Below are positions 43,795-55,780 of a stretch of DNA of 64,000 bases, piece after piece. The notes beneath the pieces were generated by a model. It was not told the origin of the DNA. It was given only the letters and a program-made list of their open reading frames with translations, and searched no databases. Within the stretch, counting starts at the first letter, position 1, and every line of letters starts with the position of its first letter. Source of the DNA: Deinandra increscens subsp. villosa (Eukaryota > Streptophyta > Magnoliopsida > Asterales > Asteraceae); NCBI GenBank assembly GCA_039602395.1, contig JBCNJP010000008.1, positions 22,709,817 through 22,773,816 of the forward strand. The letters run 5' to 3'. A program made the translations under genes and the position numbers.

Positions 43795-44010
43795 AATTAT
43801 GGCGATGGAAGCTCGAGCTGAGATGACTTTGGACGTGGCTGGGGAAGAGGTCGTGGGTCCGTGAAAGGTCGAGATGGAAATGAGCGTTACCGGGAGAAGA
43901 GCCACGTGAAATGTTATAAGTGTGGTGAATATGGGCATTACAACAATGAGTGTCCAAGCTTGAAAAATCAAGAAGCTAATTTGATCAAGGAGGAGCCGGC
44001 ACTGCTATGA
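43795..44010 (+). pseudogene. Ty1/copia Gag zinc-knuckle fragment
   Basis: The plus frame reads GRGRGS-like RGRGSVKGRDGNERYREK then CYKCGEYGHYNNECP, a perfect CCHC knuckle (C-x2-C-x4-H-x4-C), and ends LIKEEPALL at a TGA (44008-44010). No other gag or pol part adjoins it, and it runs opposite to the neighbouring gypsy piece. Confidence 0.65.
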
Positions 44011-45399
44011 TCGTCTGGTATGAACAACCCGATTAAGGAGGTGATTGTTGGGTTAATCGAGTAAGGTATACGGTTATGGGTCAGGAAAATGGGTTATCTC
44101 GGATATAGGTTTTAGGTTCATTAAGTTAGTTGTTTATTTATGAATGTTTTTATTGTTGAATAAGTGGTTGTGGGTTTGACTGAGTTTATTGTGAGAGCCG
44201 TTGGTAGGAAAGTAGAATTGTACGGTTCTTTAGGAATCTTTAGGGGTCATGGATTGAGTTTCTTGTGGTGGGTATTTACTGATCGGTGTCGAAACCCCGA
44301 CCAAAGATAGAGTTTTTCCTTACCTTTCTACTTTAAAATAGATAGGACAAGTAAGAGTGTCGAATCCACAAGGAGTGTACGTGGTTAGCTACTAATTTTA
44401 ATTAGTCAAAAAGTGAAATGTAAAAGTTGATTGATTGATTTGTTTAAGAGACTAATTGCAAAGTAATGAAAATAATTAAAAGAGTTATGACGATATGAGA
44501 AAATATAGTCACAAACGGTGTCGGGGTTTATGATAAAGTTGTTAGATACAATGCCGATTTCAATATTGATTTGACCACATAGACATAGTCTAGTTCAATT
44601 TCACCACTAACCTAGAGCACAATTCATATACTCACACACTAAACATTCGTTCCTTAACTATTCTAACTACGGTTGTACTGAGCACGATAGGGTGACATAT
44701 CATGAAATGTCTGTCCAATTAACGTGAAGCAAAACACTTACAAATAGCTATAAGATGATGTTCCTGTATATAACTAATTATATGTTCAACATTCAAAACC
44801 AACAAAGTATTCAAACAACCAAATCAAAACCCCTCGTACCATTGTGACTACATAGAGATTAGCCGAGCATAATGAAGGAGCTTGAATACATACAATCTGT
44901 TGTCACCGACTCCATTGAAAAAGATTAGTTAGAACCCTGAATATTTGAGACTTGAAACCCGATTCTGTAGCTATGAAAAGGTCTTCGCATCACTCAAAAT
45001 TTTGAGTTGTAACCATGCCCAAAGCTCCTGTCGTTAAACCTTGATTATCGCCTTTCAACAACTCGTCAATCTCTCGTGAACTTCTTCTCGTTTTTCTCCC
45101 TTTTCTCCAGAATCGTAACCCTCGCTTTTTTTTTCCTTCCGTGTGAAGTCTTCTTCAATTTCTAATGACGAATCTCCAAAAATACCCCCTGGGCCATACC
45201 TTCATTCAGCCTTGTATCCTTTCTTTTTATTATAGCCCATGCGACAAAATGAGAAGACCAAATAGAATTATTTTCTCGTGACATCATCCAGATTTCATTC
45301 ATCACCATCTAAACTTTTATTTTTGTAAATTTCATTAACTTAACAACTAATATTATTACCTTATTCCTTATTAATCAATTCCCCTAAGTTGTCAGTCAC
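44011..45399. other. Decayed retroelement leader and LTR-like sequence
   Basis: Words such as GGTGTCGAAACCCC and GTGTCGAATCCACAAGG (44287-44380) recall the leader of gypsy elements. A C/T-rich stretch at 45060-45150 looks like an inverted LTR or gene leader. No domain was recognised. Confidence 0.35.
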
Positions 45400-46619
45400 A
45401 CAGTTACACTATTCTCTTGCACATGTTTTTTTTATCGGAAGTTAAGGGCGGTGGAGAGTGACTGGTCACTTTCTTTCTCTCATTTACTTCCCTTTACCTT
45501 CTCATTCTCTCTCTCTCTCTAATCTTTCTCCAGATCTGAGAAAGCTCACCGGCGAATGTAAGCCGACGACTGTTGCATGGTCTGAGATTTCTTCTGCAAG
45601 CTCTAAAGAGATGTTGAAGAGTCTGTTGTTGCTCCGCTCCGTCTACGATCATTGAAGTGACAACATGACTCGCCGTCTCTGTCGGAGATGTCGAAGAGTT
45701 TGTTGTTGCTCCGTTGGAGCACTGTTCACGACTGGCTCTTCTGTTTTTCGCTCTGGTTCTCGATTCCATCTGACAAATGGTCCGATGGTGATGCTGTACG
45801 CGGCGGTTGTTGGTTTTGTTGTCTGGATTTGTTGTTTATTGCCGTCGGAGCGACGATTGCGACGGGGGTTAGCTTCTTTTGGCTGGATTTGGGGGTTTCC
45901 GATAGTCGATTGTTATGATTTGGGGTTTCCGTTTGCCGATTGTTATGATTGGGTTTTGTTGTCTGGATTTCCTTATGTCGGTTTTCCGATAATCTGTGAT
46001 GGCGGCGAAGTTAGGGTTTTCGATTTCTTCATTGTCGTTGCTTCAATGGACTGGTTTGGTGGTTTTCTTCGGTTAGCGTTGAATTGGAGGCCGTATGGTC
46101 GTTTCTCCGCTGACGCGGCGGTGATCTAGGGTTTGTCGGCGTCTCCGATCTGAAGGTTAGATGATTTCTTTTTATGTTTGGTATTCTGACTTCTGATCTT
46201 CTATTGTTAAATGCTTCTGATTTGAAGGTTTGAAATGGCTGCTTGGTTTGTTGGGTTTTTGAAGAAAAAAAACTCTACTGAATCGGTTAGGTTCAATCTG
46301 TGATTTCCAGGTTTGGTTTTCAATCTATACTATTTTAAGGCTATGATATGAATCCAGAGATTGATATCGATGGTTTGAGCCTTATTATTTACCATGTATG
46401 CTTTATTGTTGGTTTGGCAAGGAGATTGATGTATTTTGTGTCAATTTTCACTTACTTTTCGACTCTATTTTGCTGATCTGATTGTCGGTTTAGTTGGTTT
46501 TGTTTCAGTGATCATTACCTTATTACCTTATTATCAATTTGGAAGACTGAGGTGTACACTAAATGTATATTGTGCTTGCCACGTGATTCTATTGTCATTT
46601 GGTTACTGGTCCGTGATAG

Positions 46620-48490
46620 TATCATGTGCTAACGATTTGGTTATTTCTGATGCTTTTGAACATTAATCTAACAACAAATATACTGAAAGTGCTGCATTCT
46701 TAACATTAATCTAAGAAAGTATAGAATGAAATTAGTTTTTATTTACTTGATGCTTACTGATTGTATTTGTGTCGCTTTCTTTAGATCTGGATGGCTTGGA
46801 TCGAGTGATGATGATTCTTTTTCTCTTTGGCTTTGATGCTTGCCTTTGCGGCGCGGCGATAAACTCTTTTTTTATCGCAGCCGTGGGTTTGACCTCAGTC
46901 TTCTATCTCATCTTAGTCTTTAAGACTGTGATGATTCTTTCAGAATCTGAGCTCAATAAGATTCTTGATTCACAGATCTAAGCCATTTTTTCCTTTCTAA
47001 TTGACTTGATTGGAACATAAGAACTTTGCAGTTTACTTTTTGAACGCACTAAAGTTCAGGTATATATATTTTTTACTTTTGTTATGTTTAAAGATGTAAA
47101 AGTACATCTATCATGTGCTAATGATTTGGTTATTTCTGAAGCTTTTAATAATTACTTCACTATGATTTGTCTCATTTTTATTTACTTGATGCTTACTGAT
47201 TGTATCTATGTCGCTTTCTTTAGATCTGGATGGCTTGGATCGAGCGATGATGATTCTTTTTCTCTTTGGCTTTAATGGTTGCCTTTGCGGCGCGACGATA
47301 AACTCTTTTTTTTATCGCAGTCGTGGGTTTGACCTCAGTCTTCTATCTCATCTTAGTCTTTAAGACTGTGATGATCCTTTCAGAATCTGAGCTCAATAAG
47401 ATTCTTGATTCACAGTTCTAAGCCATTTTTTCCTTTCTAATTGACTTGATTGGAACATAAGAACTTTGCAGTTTACTTTTTGAACGCACTAAAGTACAGG
47501 TATATTTTTTTTACTTTTGTTATGTTTAAAGATGTAAAAGTACATCTATCATGAGCTAACGATTTGGTTATTTCTTATGCTTTTAATAATTACTTCACTA
47601 TCATTTGTCTCATTTTTATTTACTTGATGCTTACTGATTGTATCTGTGTCACTTTCTTTAGATCTGGATGGCTTGGATCGAGCGATGATGATTCTTTTTC
47701 TCTTTGGCTTTGATGGTTGCCTTTGCGGCGCGACGATAAACTCTTTTTTTTTATCGCAGTCGTGGGTTTGACCTCAGTCTTCTATCTCATCTTAGTCTTT
47801 AAGACTGTGATGATCCTTTCAGAATCTGAGCTCAATAAGATTCTTGATTCACAGTTCTAAGCCATTTTTTCCTTTCTAATTGACTTGATTGGAACATAAG
47901 AACTTTGCAGTTTACTTTTTGAACGCACTAAAGTACAGGTATATTTTTTTTACTTTTGTTATGTTTAAAGATGTAAAAGTACATCTATCATGTGCTAACG
48001 ATTTGGTTATTTCTTATGCTTTTAATAATTACTTCACTATCATTTGTCTCATTTTTATTTACCTGATGCTTACTGATTGTATCTGTGTCACTTTCTTTAG
48101 ATCTGGATAGCTTGGATCGAGCGATGATGATTCTTTTTCTCTTTGGCTTTGATGGTTGCCTTTGCGGCGTGACGATAAACTCTTTTTTTTATCGCAGCCG
48201 TGCGTTTGAACTCAGTCTTCTATCTCATCTTAGTCTTTAAGACTGTGATGATCCTTTCAGAATCTGAGCTCAATAAGATTCTTGATTCACAGATCTAAGC
48301 CATTTTTTCCTTTCTAATTTACTTGATTGGAACATAAGAACTTTGCAGTTTACTTTTTGAACGCACTAAAGTTCAGGTATATTTTTTTTACTTTTGTTAT
48401 GTTTAAAGATGTAAAAGTTCATCTATCATGTGCTAACGATTTGGTTATTTCTGATGCTTTTAATAATTACTTCACTATGATTTGTCTGAT
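46620..48490 (+). repeat. Tandem repeat, 439-bp unit, four copies plus a partial
   Basis: TAGATCTGGATGGCTTGG starts at 46782, 47221, 47659 and 48098 (spacing 439, 438, 439). GCTAACGATTTGGTTATTTC marks the unit edge at about 46627, 47119, 47556, 47995 and 48434. Units differ by a few percent. Each carries TTTCTTTAG (acceptor-like) before ATCTGG, GGCGCGRCGATAAAC, and TTTTACTTTTGTTATG. Short frames in each copy are not convincing as protein. Confidence 0.93.
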
Positions 48491-48912
48491 TACATAGGTC
48501 ATGCTTAATCAGAGCTGGAGCCCCACTATTTGGTAATATTTGATTGAGTTCTCTCTCATTCTGGATGGAGCATAATGTACAACAAAAGCCCTGTGTAATA
48601 TAGCTTCAAGATTCGTATTTGTTTGCTATTATGGTGGTTGCTGTTCAAAATTGGTTGTGAATCAATAGGTTTGTTTTTTTTTTTGTGTTTAAATCACATA
48701 TTCTTGATATGTTTGATAGGTAGTTTAAAGTTTAAACCGTTATTCAACTGTAGTTTGTGAACGAAATTGGCCTAATCTGTTGGGGTATTTTGACCTAATT
48801 ATAAACACATGAAGTTGAAATATGAAGTAATTTGGGACCAATATGTGAATTTAAAAATTAACCATAGTTGACCAATTTGGAGTATCTAATACATTTACAA
48901 TTGTTTTTTCAG

Positions 48913-49075
48913 TTTGGTGAATTAGCTTTTTTGGTTATGAAAGAAGGATCCATTGGGGCTCTGACAGTTAAACTTCCTTGAAAGAATGGAAATTGTGAGA
49001 TCGAGTTGGAAGAACTCGAGATCATACTCGCCCCTGATCAAAAAAGTTCTCAAATTGTAAATGAAGCGTCTACTT
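48913..49075 (+). pseudogene. Chorein N-domain exon of a VPS13/ATG2-like gene
   Basis: After an acceptor TTTTTTCAG (48904-48912) one frame reads ELAFLVMKEGSIGALTVKLP, stop, KNGNCEIELEELEIILAP. The pattern G-S-I-G-x-L-x-V-K-x-P-W then E-x-E-L-E-x-x-L-x-P is typical of the N-terminal chorein domain of VPS13, ATG2 and relatives, lipid-transfer proteins at membrane contacts. The expected Trp codon is TGA here, so the copy is dead. No other exon of such a gene is visible, consistent with capture by the surrounding Helitron-like element. Confidence 0.55.
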
Positions 49076-49552
49076 AGGGTCAAGATCGTAACACTTATAT
49101 CAGTAACGAGTTCTTGACACTTGGAAATGAAACGGTTAACAGTACCATGATAGCTTCATTTGTTTTTACTTTGTTTATGTAGGAACCTTCTTTATAGTTA
49201 TGATTTATAGTTATGAGATGTTGCTGTGTGTAGAAACCTTCTTTATAGTGATTTTGGTTCGGTCATGTTATTTACGATGGGTGATACTTCATTATACATA
49301 TTATGCTCAAAAAAATCGTTCCGATGATAAGGTGAGATGGGTGGGGCCAGAACTCTACTTAAACCACATCAACACAATTGCTCATGTCGCCGTTTCTTTT
49401 TCTTCATCTTTCATCTCTATGTGGTATCGACACCTATCCATCGGCCTTCTCATGTTTGTTTACACTTTCTAAAAAGATTTTCCGTCCCACATTTCTCGCA
49501 CTTCTCAAAAAACATTTTCCGCCCCGCAACGCGGGCGGTCTCTATGCTCGTT

Positions 49553-49915
49553 AATTATCAAACCTCAAATTAAAAGGATTGATAATAATAATAGTCCTTC
49601 TCAATAAGACACCTTCACTTGTCGGTGTCGGTCTCGTATTTAGATTAGTTGCACTGTTTAGACCGTTTTTCTCGTAACCTACAAAACCGCATAAACAAAT
49701 AAATGTAGTACACATTGTAATAATATCGGTGCATTAAATAGATAAATAATAGGCAATAAAGTATATATAAAATGCACCGATCATTTCACCACGTTCTGTT
49801 TCTTGTAAGGCTATACAACTTCTATCACTTTTAATATCAACATTTCGAACTTTTCTTTTACAAAACTCACGTACATATTTGAGAAAATTGAGAGCTAGAA
49901 GAACAACAGTACATC
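49553..49915. other. Intergenic, nothing recognised
   Basis: AT-rich sequence between the Helitron-like end and the copia LTR. ACATC at 49911-49915 is the putative half target duplication of the copia element. Confidence 0.5.
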
Positions 49916-51101
49916 TGTTGGGTTTTACAGTGGGTATCCGGGTTGCCCGTTTTAAATTTTACCGAATAAATTAACGGGTCAATTAATCAGATTAATTGTG
50001 CAGCGGAAAATAAGTTTTACAACGCGAACTTAAGTAAAACCGTAGACTGGATCTAATTATCGTGTACGCGTAAATACTGAAATTAAATAAATTAATTTAA
50101 TTATCTAAGCAAGTTATATATACCTTGGCGGAGTCCGAACAACCTTTCGAGACACCGGGGTTCGACGAACTGGCGCTAGGGTCAACGGTAACGCCCGACT
50201 CGAACCGGCGAGTCAAGTCTTCAACCGATTGTAAAGACGGGGCCTCAGGCACCACGAGCGAGTTCATCTCATGAACCGGTGGTGGTGGCGGTAACGAAAC
50301 CATGCCATGTATCATGGCATTCTAGTCAAACGGTTCCACGTGCTTGACGACGAATCCGACATAGAGACAATTTCGTTCATTGCGTGTGGAGGCGGCGGAG
50401 AAAGTAGCGTGACGGCGGCGGCATACAATGGCGCCGGCCACTTAGGGTTTTAACCCGGTTCGACGGTGGCGGCACGAGACGGTTCGAATAACGGTCTCGG
50501 TGGCGCGGGTAAAGCGAGAACCACCTCGCGGTGGTCCTTGCCAAAGAGGTCGGCGGCGACGGCAGCACGGGCCGCGGCGGCGGCGACGGCGACGGCGGAT
50601 CTCTCGGCGGTAGCGGCTCGGGCGGCGGCGGCGGTGATCTTGAGTTTCAATGCGGCAGCAATCAAATGGGGTCACGTTTCACCATCATATTCGTCAAAAA
50701 AGCGATGGAGGGTGGTGGTTGTGGTGCGCCGGCAAAGGGGGGGGGGGAGAGGGAGAGTGGTTTGCGATTAGGGTTCTCCTAATCCCCTCATTTCCTATTT
50801 AATCTTTCCGATAACCCCTTTGGCAAGCAAAGCTCATCTCTCAACCATGGACTACTAAACGAGCCCAATATCATTTAGTCTGTTAACCGGTAATGACTAG
50901 ATAAATCCATGCCACTTATATCGTAAACATTTTACGATAAATATTGTTTCGTTACATTTAAATAAATAACTATTTATTTATAAACCGTTTGAATTAATTA
51001 ATCAACTATTAATTAATTATTAGTTCGTTCACTCCGGTGTAACCCTTCCGGGTCAAAACCGGTTACGATAAGTGTCGGGTCAGGACACCTAGTATCCAAT
51101 A
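49916..51101 (-). repeat. 3' LTR of the copia element, 1186 bp, with a GC-rich block
   Basis: Plus-strand ends are TGTTGGGTTTTACAG (49916) and GTATCCAATA (51101). The block 50390-50770 is made of GGCGGC-type repeats with a G8 run, far richer in GC than its surroundings. Its position just downstream of a TTAAATAGG box (minus, near 50800) puts it at the start of the RNA leader. Open frames there, in several registers, are compositional. Confidence 0.75.
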
Positions 51102-51115
51102 ATCTCCCACTTGGA
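51102..51115 (-). other. Polypurine tract of the copia element
   Basis: Reads CCAAGTGGGAGAT on the minus strand, next to the LTR. The form AAGTGGGAGATT is the usual copia tract. Confidence 0.85.
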
Positions 51116-51930
51116 CTGATATCGACACTTTAGCGTTGTAGTAAGAGGCACTCTAGCTATGCATGGCTACACCAACCAGTTTCGACCCTTTAAGTCGACA
51201 GCCAAAGTATATCTGATTGTAAAGCAAGCAGATAGAGGATCTATGTTAACCGTTGTCATATGTTCCTTTCCGTTCTAGACATAGATGAATAATGAGACAT
51301 GGACTCTCATGTAATCGATTCATCGATTACATTCTTGTTATCCGATTCGAAGTGTACCAATAAAACACACAGTAAGTTTGGGTGAGGCCTCACACTTCAC
51401 ACTTGGAATCAACGAGGGCGCCTTTATGTCTATCTATTGCCGAAGCAATAGTACGAAATCCCGTCTTGAGGCATACAACTCCCACTGAACTTTAGATCCA
51501 TTCCCAAAAGCAGCCATATTGATGGCAGTTACGCGACATCGAGAGACTACAATCAAAGAACAGTCTGCAGTAAACAAGAGTTCCAGTATACGTCTCAGGT
51601 CTAAGGAAACATTAGAGCATACCAATAATCAAGCAATCAAAGCTTCCATGATTGAATTGCTTGATGCGAGTTATGTCCAACGTCATTCTCTAATGAGGTC
51701 TGTGACTTTGAACGTTAAACCCCTTTAAGGTTCAAAATCAGAATAGTCTTGATTTAAAGTCGTTCCCACGTCTCTAATTGACTACGGGTATTTAGAAGAA
51801 TATCAATGATTGTTCAGGGATGATTAAACGTATTAACATCGAACACAGTTATGAGATTACATATTGCATTTACCGATGGAATATGAATAGTATAGATATC
51901 TGTTATATGTTCGTACACCCAAATACTAAA
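51116..51930 (-). other. Copia 3' non-coding region
   Basis: About 800 bp between the Pol end and the polypurine tract, with no convincing open frame. Confidence 0.6.
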
Positions 51931-53218
51931 TCAAAACATGTCTTTAGCTAATCTAATCCCTATCGCTTCTCTGTGACGATCATGAGTCTCGTGAGTCATG
52001 GGCTTTGTAAAGGGATCAGCTAAGTTTTGATCTGTGCTTACTTTGCATATCTTTATTTCATTTCTTTCAACTGCTTCTCTTATGTAGTGAAATTTCCTCA
52101 GAATGTTTGGCCTTCTTATGAGACCTTTGCTCTTTGGCTTGAGCAATAGCGCCTGTGTTATCCCACATCATCTCAATTGGTTTCTTGACGCTTGGAACCA
52201 CATCGAGATCTGTGATGAACTTCTTTATCCATACTGCTTCCTTGGCAGCTTCTGAGGTGGCTATGTATTCAGATTTAGTAGTAGAATCAGCTACCACTGA
52301 CTGTTTGGTGCTACACCACGAAATAACACCTCCATTGAGGGTGAATACGTATCCGGACTGCGAGCGAGAGTCATGTCGGTCAGTCTGAAAACCAGCGTCG
52401 GTGTAACACTTTACTGCGAGCTCATCAGTTCCTCCATATAACAAAAACATCTCACTTGTGTTTCTCAGGTATTTCAGGATGTTCTTTACAGCAGTCCAGT
52501 GAGCTAGACCGGGACTCTGTTGGTAGCGACTTGTCAGGCTCAATGCAAACACGACATCCGGTCGAGTGCAGAGCATGGCATACATAATTGAGCCTATAGC
52601 AGACGCAAATGGGATCGAAGCCATTTGGTTGATCTCCTTCTCTGTTTGAGGAGATTGAGATTTGTTCAAGATGGCACCCTTTGTCATAGGGACGACTCCT
52701 TTCTTAGAGTTGCTCATGTTGAACCGTGCTATAATCTTGTCAATGTATGTACTTTGACTGAGACCCAGAAGCCGCTTTAATCGATCTCTGTGAATCTTAA
52801 TTCCCAGAATATAAGTGGCTTCCCCAAGATCCTTCATAGCGAAACAAGATGATAGCCATACTTTAACTCCGTTAAGCATGGGGGTGTTGTTTCCTATGAT
52901 CATCATATCATCCGCATACGTTATGAGAAATGATATAGGGCTCCCACTTGCCTTTCTGTAAACACACGGTTCATTTTCGTTTTGAGCAAAGCCAAACTCC
53001 TTGACTTTCTGTTCAAAGCGAATATTCCACCTTCGAGATGCTTGTTTAAGTCCATAGATGGAATTATTCAGCTTGCAAAACCTATTTGGATATTTAGGAT
53101 TGATAAAACCATCAGGCTGAATCATGTAGACATCCTCAGTGAGTTGTCCGTTTAGGAAAGCGGTTTTGACATCCATTTGCCATATCTCAAAGTCATGGTA
53201 TGCGACTATGGCAAGCAA
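51931..53218 (-). pseudogene. Copia reverse transcriptase and RNase H
   Basis: The 383-codon frame from 53218 contains the RT motifs EIWQMDVKTAFLNG, IYGLKQASRRWN, the active site YADDMMIIG, and FAMKDLGEATYILGI. RNase H motifs follow: CYTDAGFQTDRHDSRSQSG, then KSEYIATSEAAKEA and MWDNTGAIAQA. A frameshift at about 52067-52146 leads to the last Pol segment (KFHYIREAVERNEIKI, ADPFTKPM). Alanine instead of the commoner valine in YADD is tolerated in retroelements. An upstream part of RT (before 53218) is in another frame. Confidence 0.92.
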
Positions 53219-54634
53219 TATCCTGATCGATTGATCATGGCCACGAGCGAGAAGGTTTCTTCATAGTCAATCCCTTGGGTTTGAGTGAAACCTTTTGTAA
53301 CAAACCGTGCCTTTTAGGTTTGCACATTTCCATGCATGTCAAATTTTCTTTTAAAGATCCACTTTCTCCTTACTGCCCGAGAACCGGGGGTAGCTCAATC
53401 AAGTCCCATACTTGATTATCACGCATGGATTGCATCTCGGCGTTCATGGCCTCAAGCCATTTGTCAGATTCAGGATCTGACACAGCAGCTTTATAATTAG
53501 TAGGTTCATCATCTGAGTCAGCTACTAACAGGACATCAGAAGCTTCTAGATTCCAGAGGTATCTATCAGGTTCCTTGCATGTCCTTTCGCTCCTGCGAAC
53601 GCTTGTGTTTTGGTCTGATGGTGTGACAACCATTTGTTGGTCAGAACCAGCGACCGTCTCAGGGTTTTGTGTTTCTCGAATTTCTTCGAAATCCACTGGA
53701 TCACTATTTGTTCCTCTATTGAGAAACTCTTTCTCAAGGAACTTACCCTTCCTTTTGATAGAAACATGGTTTCTATCAGGATGGTAAAAGTGATAGCCAG
53801 TATTACAATAGTATCCGATGAAAATTACCTTTTCACCTCGAGGATCAAGCTTGTTGTCAGATTCACTAGTGACATAAGCTTCTCATCCCCATACCCTAAG
53901 GTAAGAAAAATTAGGAGAAGAATTATGTCATATCTCATATGGGTTCTTATCCACTTTCTTGGTCAGTGCCAGATTTATGAGGCGAGCGGTGGTCAAGAGA
54001 GCATAACCCCAAAAGGAGTGGGACAAGGTAGTCCTACATATCATCGATTGAACCATGTTTAACAAGGTTTGATTCCTCCTTTCACTAACACCATTCAACT
54101 GTGGCATACCGGGACGAGTGGGCTGCGAAGTATTTCCACAAGCCTTGAGATGATCGAGGAATTCGTTGCTAAGATACTCACCACCTCTATCTGATCGAAG
54201 TATATTAATAGTTCGATTTAGTTGGTTGTCTACTTCCTTTTGAAACTCTTTGCACTTGTCATAAGTTTCGTGCTTATATTTCATCAGATAGACATAAGCA
54301 TATCTGCTCTAGTCATCTGTGAAAGATACGAAATAGCGTTCACGATTTCTCGTTTCGGTCCGAAAGGGTCCACACACATTAGTGTGTATTAACCCTAACA
54401 AACCTTTAGCCCGTTCACCAACATGTGTGAAGGGTGACTTGGTAAGTTTACCAGATAAGCGTGATTCACATTCGCCGAAGGTATCTGCATCAGTGGATTC
54501 GAGAATCCCTGCAGTTTGAAGCTTTTTAATGCGAGCCTTGCTTATGTGACCTAGTCGATGATGCCATAACGAGGAATCGTTATCAACTTTGTTTCGTTTA
54601 GAAACATGATAGAGTTGATCGTGCGTTTGAACAA
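53219..54634 (-). pseudogene. Copia integrase and linker, fragmented
   Basis: The frame 53928-54284 holds the second and third catalytic residues: D in RSDRGGEYLS and E in NGVSERRNQT, with HSFWGYALLTTARL after. The first Asp region lies around 54300-54600 in broken frames. Linker and early RT sequence (53370-53696) is acidic and has VRRSERTCKEPDRY, then SDKWLEAMNAEMQSM and NQVWDL, the start of RT. Several shifts separate these pieces. Confidence 0.85.
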
Positions 54635-55102
54635 CTATCTCATATATACCATGTCGAGGTTTAGCCTCGAAATAAAGATATCGTTAAAGTAGGTCAAAAT
54701 GTAATTTCCATTAAACTTGTACTTAAAACCTTGTTCAAACGTGGAAGAGACAGAAATAATGTTTCTGGACAATCCAGGAGCATATAAACAGTTATCTAGA
54801 GTAACTACAAGACTGGTAGGACATGTAAGAGAATATATGCCAGTAGCCAAGACCGGGACTCTTTTTCCATCACCAACGATGAGCTCCATACCGCCTTGTT
54901 CTATCTTCTTCCACTTTTCAGGTTCCTGCAAAACATTAACAATGTGGAAACCACATGCAGTATCAAATACCCATGCATTGGAGGAAACAGTGAAAAGTTT
55001 AATAACATTTATTGACATACCTGATGAGCAACCCTTACCGGGGTTTCTAGTCATCTTGATCTTAGCAAGGTAGATGGGACAGTTACGTTTCCAGTGGTCC
55101 AT
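54635..55102 (-). pseudogene. Copia knuckle end and aspartic protease with altered active site
   Basis: Follows a TAG that splits the CCHC knuckle (CFECN, stop, MDHWKRNCP). The protease motif reads WVFDTACGFHIV where copia enzymes normally have D-T/S-G-C-S-H. The catalytic Asp (residue 47 of this frame, near 54964) is kept, but the following Gly is Ala and the later Ser is Phe. GAG-pre-integrase-like sequence (CLYAPGLSRNIISV) follows. The enzyme was probably inactive even without the stop. Confidence 0.85.
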
Positions 55103-55780
55103 CTAATTACATTCAAAGCATTGGCGTTCCTTAGGAGGAGGTGCCGATGGTTTCTTGCCCTTGGTCTCTTTGACCTTGTTCTTGGTCTTGGTAATACCTG
55201 TATCAGCAACTCTGAGCACAGCCGGTGTGGTCCTGATCTTGACATTTAGAAATAATGTCATAACCTCATCTAAAGTCTGAGCCGAGCAGTTTACCACATG
55301 TAAGCGATAATGCTCGGGTAAAGATCCGAGGACTACATCCAAAGCCATCCCCTCAGGAATGGAGTAGCCGAGGTCTATCAGTCTGTCGCGATACCCCTTC
55401 ATCATCATGACATGATCATAGGCAGAGGAATTGGGTGACATGTGACAGTTCACGAAATGTTGAAGTGCTCTGCATCGCTCACCTCTCTGGCTTTACTCAA
55501 ACAAATCCTTGAGTTTTCTCATGATCTCATACGCTCCCATGTCGGTAAAGTTATACCAAAAATCCGGTGTCATGCTAGATAACATAAGCTCAGTGACTTC
55601 CCGAGAGTCATCACTGTGCTTCTGGATTTCCATCAGCGAGCGGTCATTTAACAAGTAAGACGGCGTGCTCAGGATGGGTCGGTCATGAACATACAACTTT
55701 CCAAAAAGCTTCAAGATGTTCCTCAGGATGGTTTTCCACAACAAGAAGTTCGTCTCAGTGAATGGATCGAGAGATACCAT
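55103..55780 (-). pseudogene. Copia gag
   Basis: Two frames: 55780-55493 (LDPFTETNFLLWKTILRNIL, the UBN2-type Gag start) and 55453-55103 (YDHVMMMKGYRDRLIDLGY, then GSLPEHYRLHVVNC and a Lys/Pro-rich tail into the first half of the knuckle CFECN). A break at about 55455-55500 includes a stop. The ATG at 55780-55778 (MVSLDPF) is the likely start. Confidence 0.85.

Larger units (their letters stand above)
45400..49552 (+). mobile_element. Helitron-like segment with captured gene sequence
   Basis: The right end has a strong hairpin (CCGCCCCGCAACGCGGGCGG, 49529-49548) followed by a short tail ATGCTCG. This is the Helitron 3' form seen elsewhere in this genome, except that CTAG has become CTCG. The interior starts with a CT-rich gene leader (45460-45540) and GC-richer exon-like sequence. 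It includes two copies of GAAGAGT-TGTTGTTGCTCCG 77 bp apart (45615, 45692), intron-like sequence with 439-bp tandem repeats, and a chorein-domain exon. The left end was not identified, so 45400 is arbitrary. Confidence 0.45.

Noticed and set aside
45665..46129. 154-codon plus-strand open frame
   Set aside because: Low-complexity Arg/Cys then Gly/Phe composition, no domain, and lies in leader-like sequence of the Helitron-like segment.
50442..50782. Several overlapping open frames in the GC-rich block
   Set aside because: Open in many registers because of GGC/GCG repeats; Arg- or Ala-rich translations are compositional.
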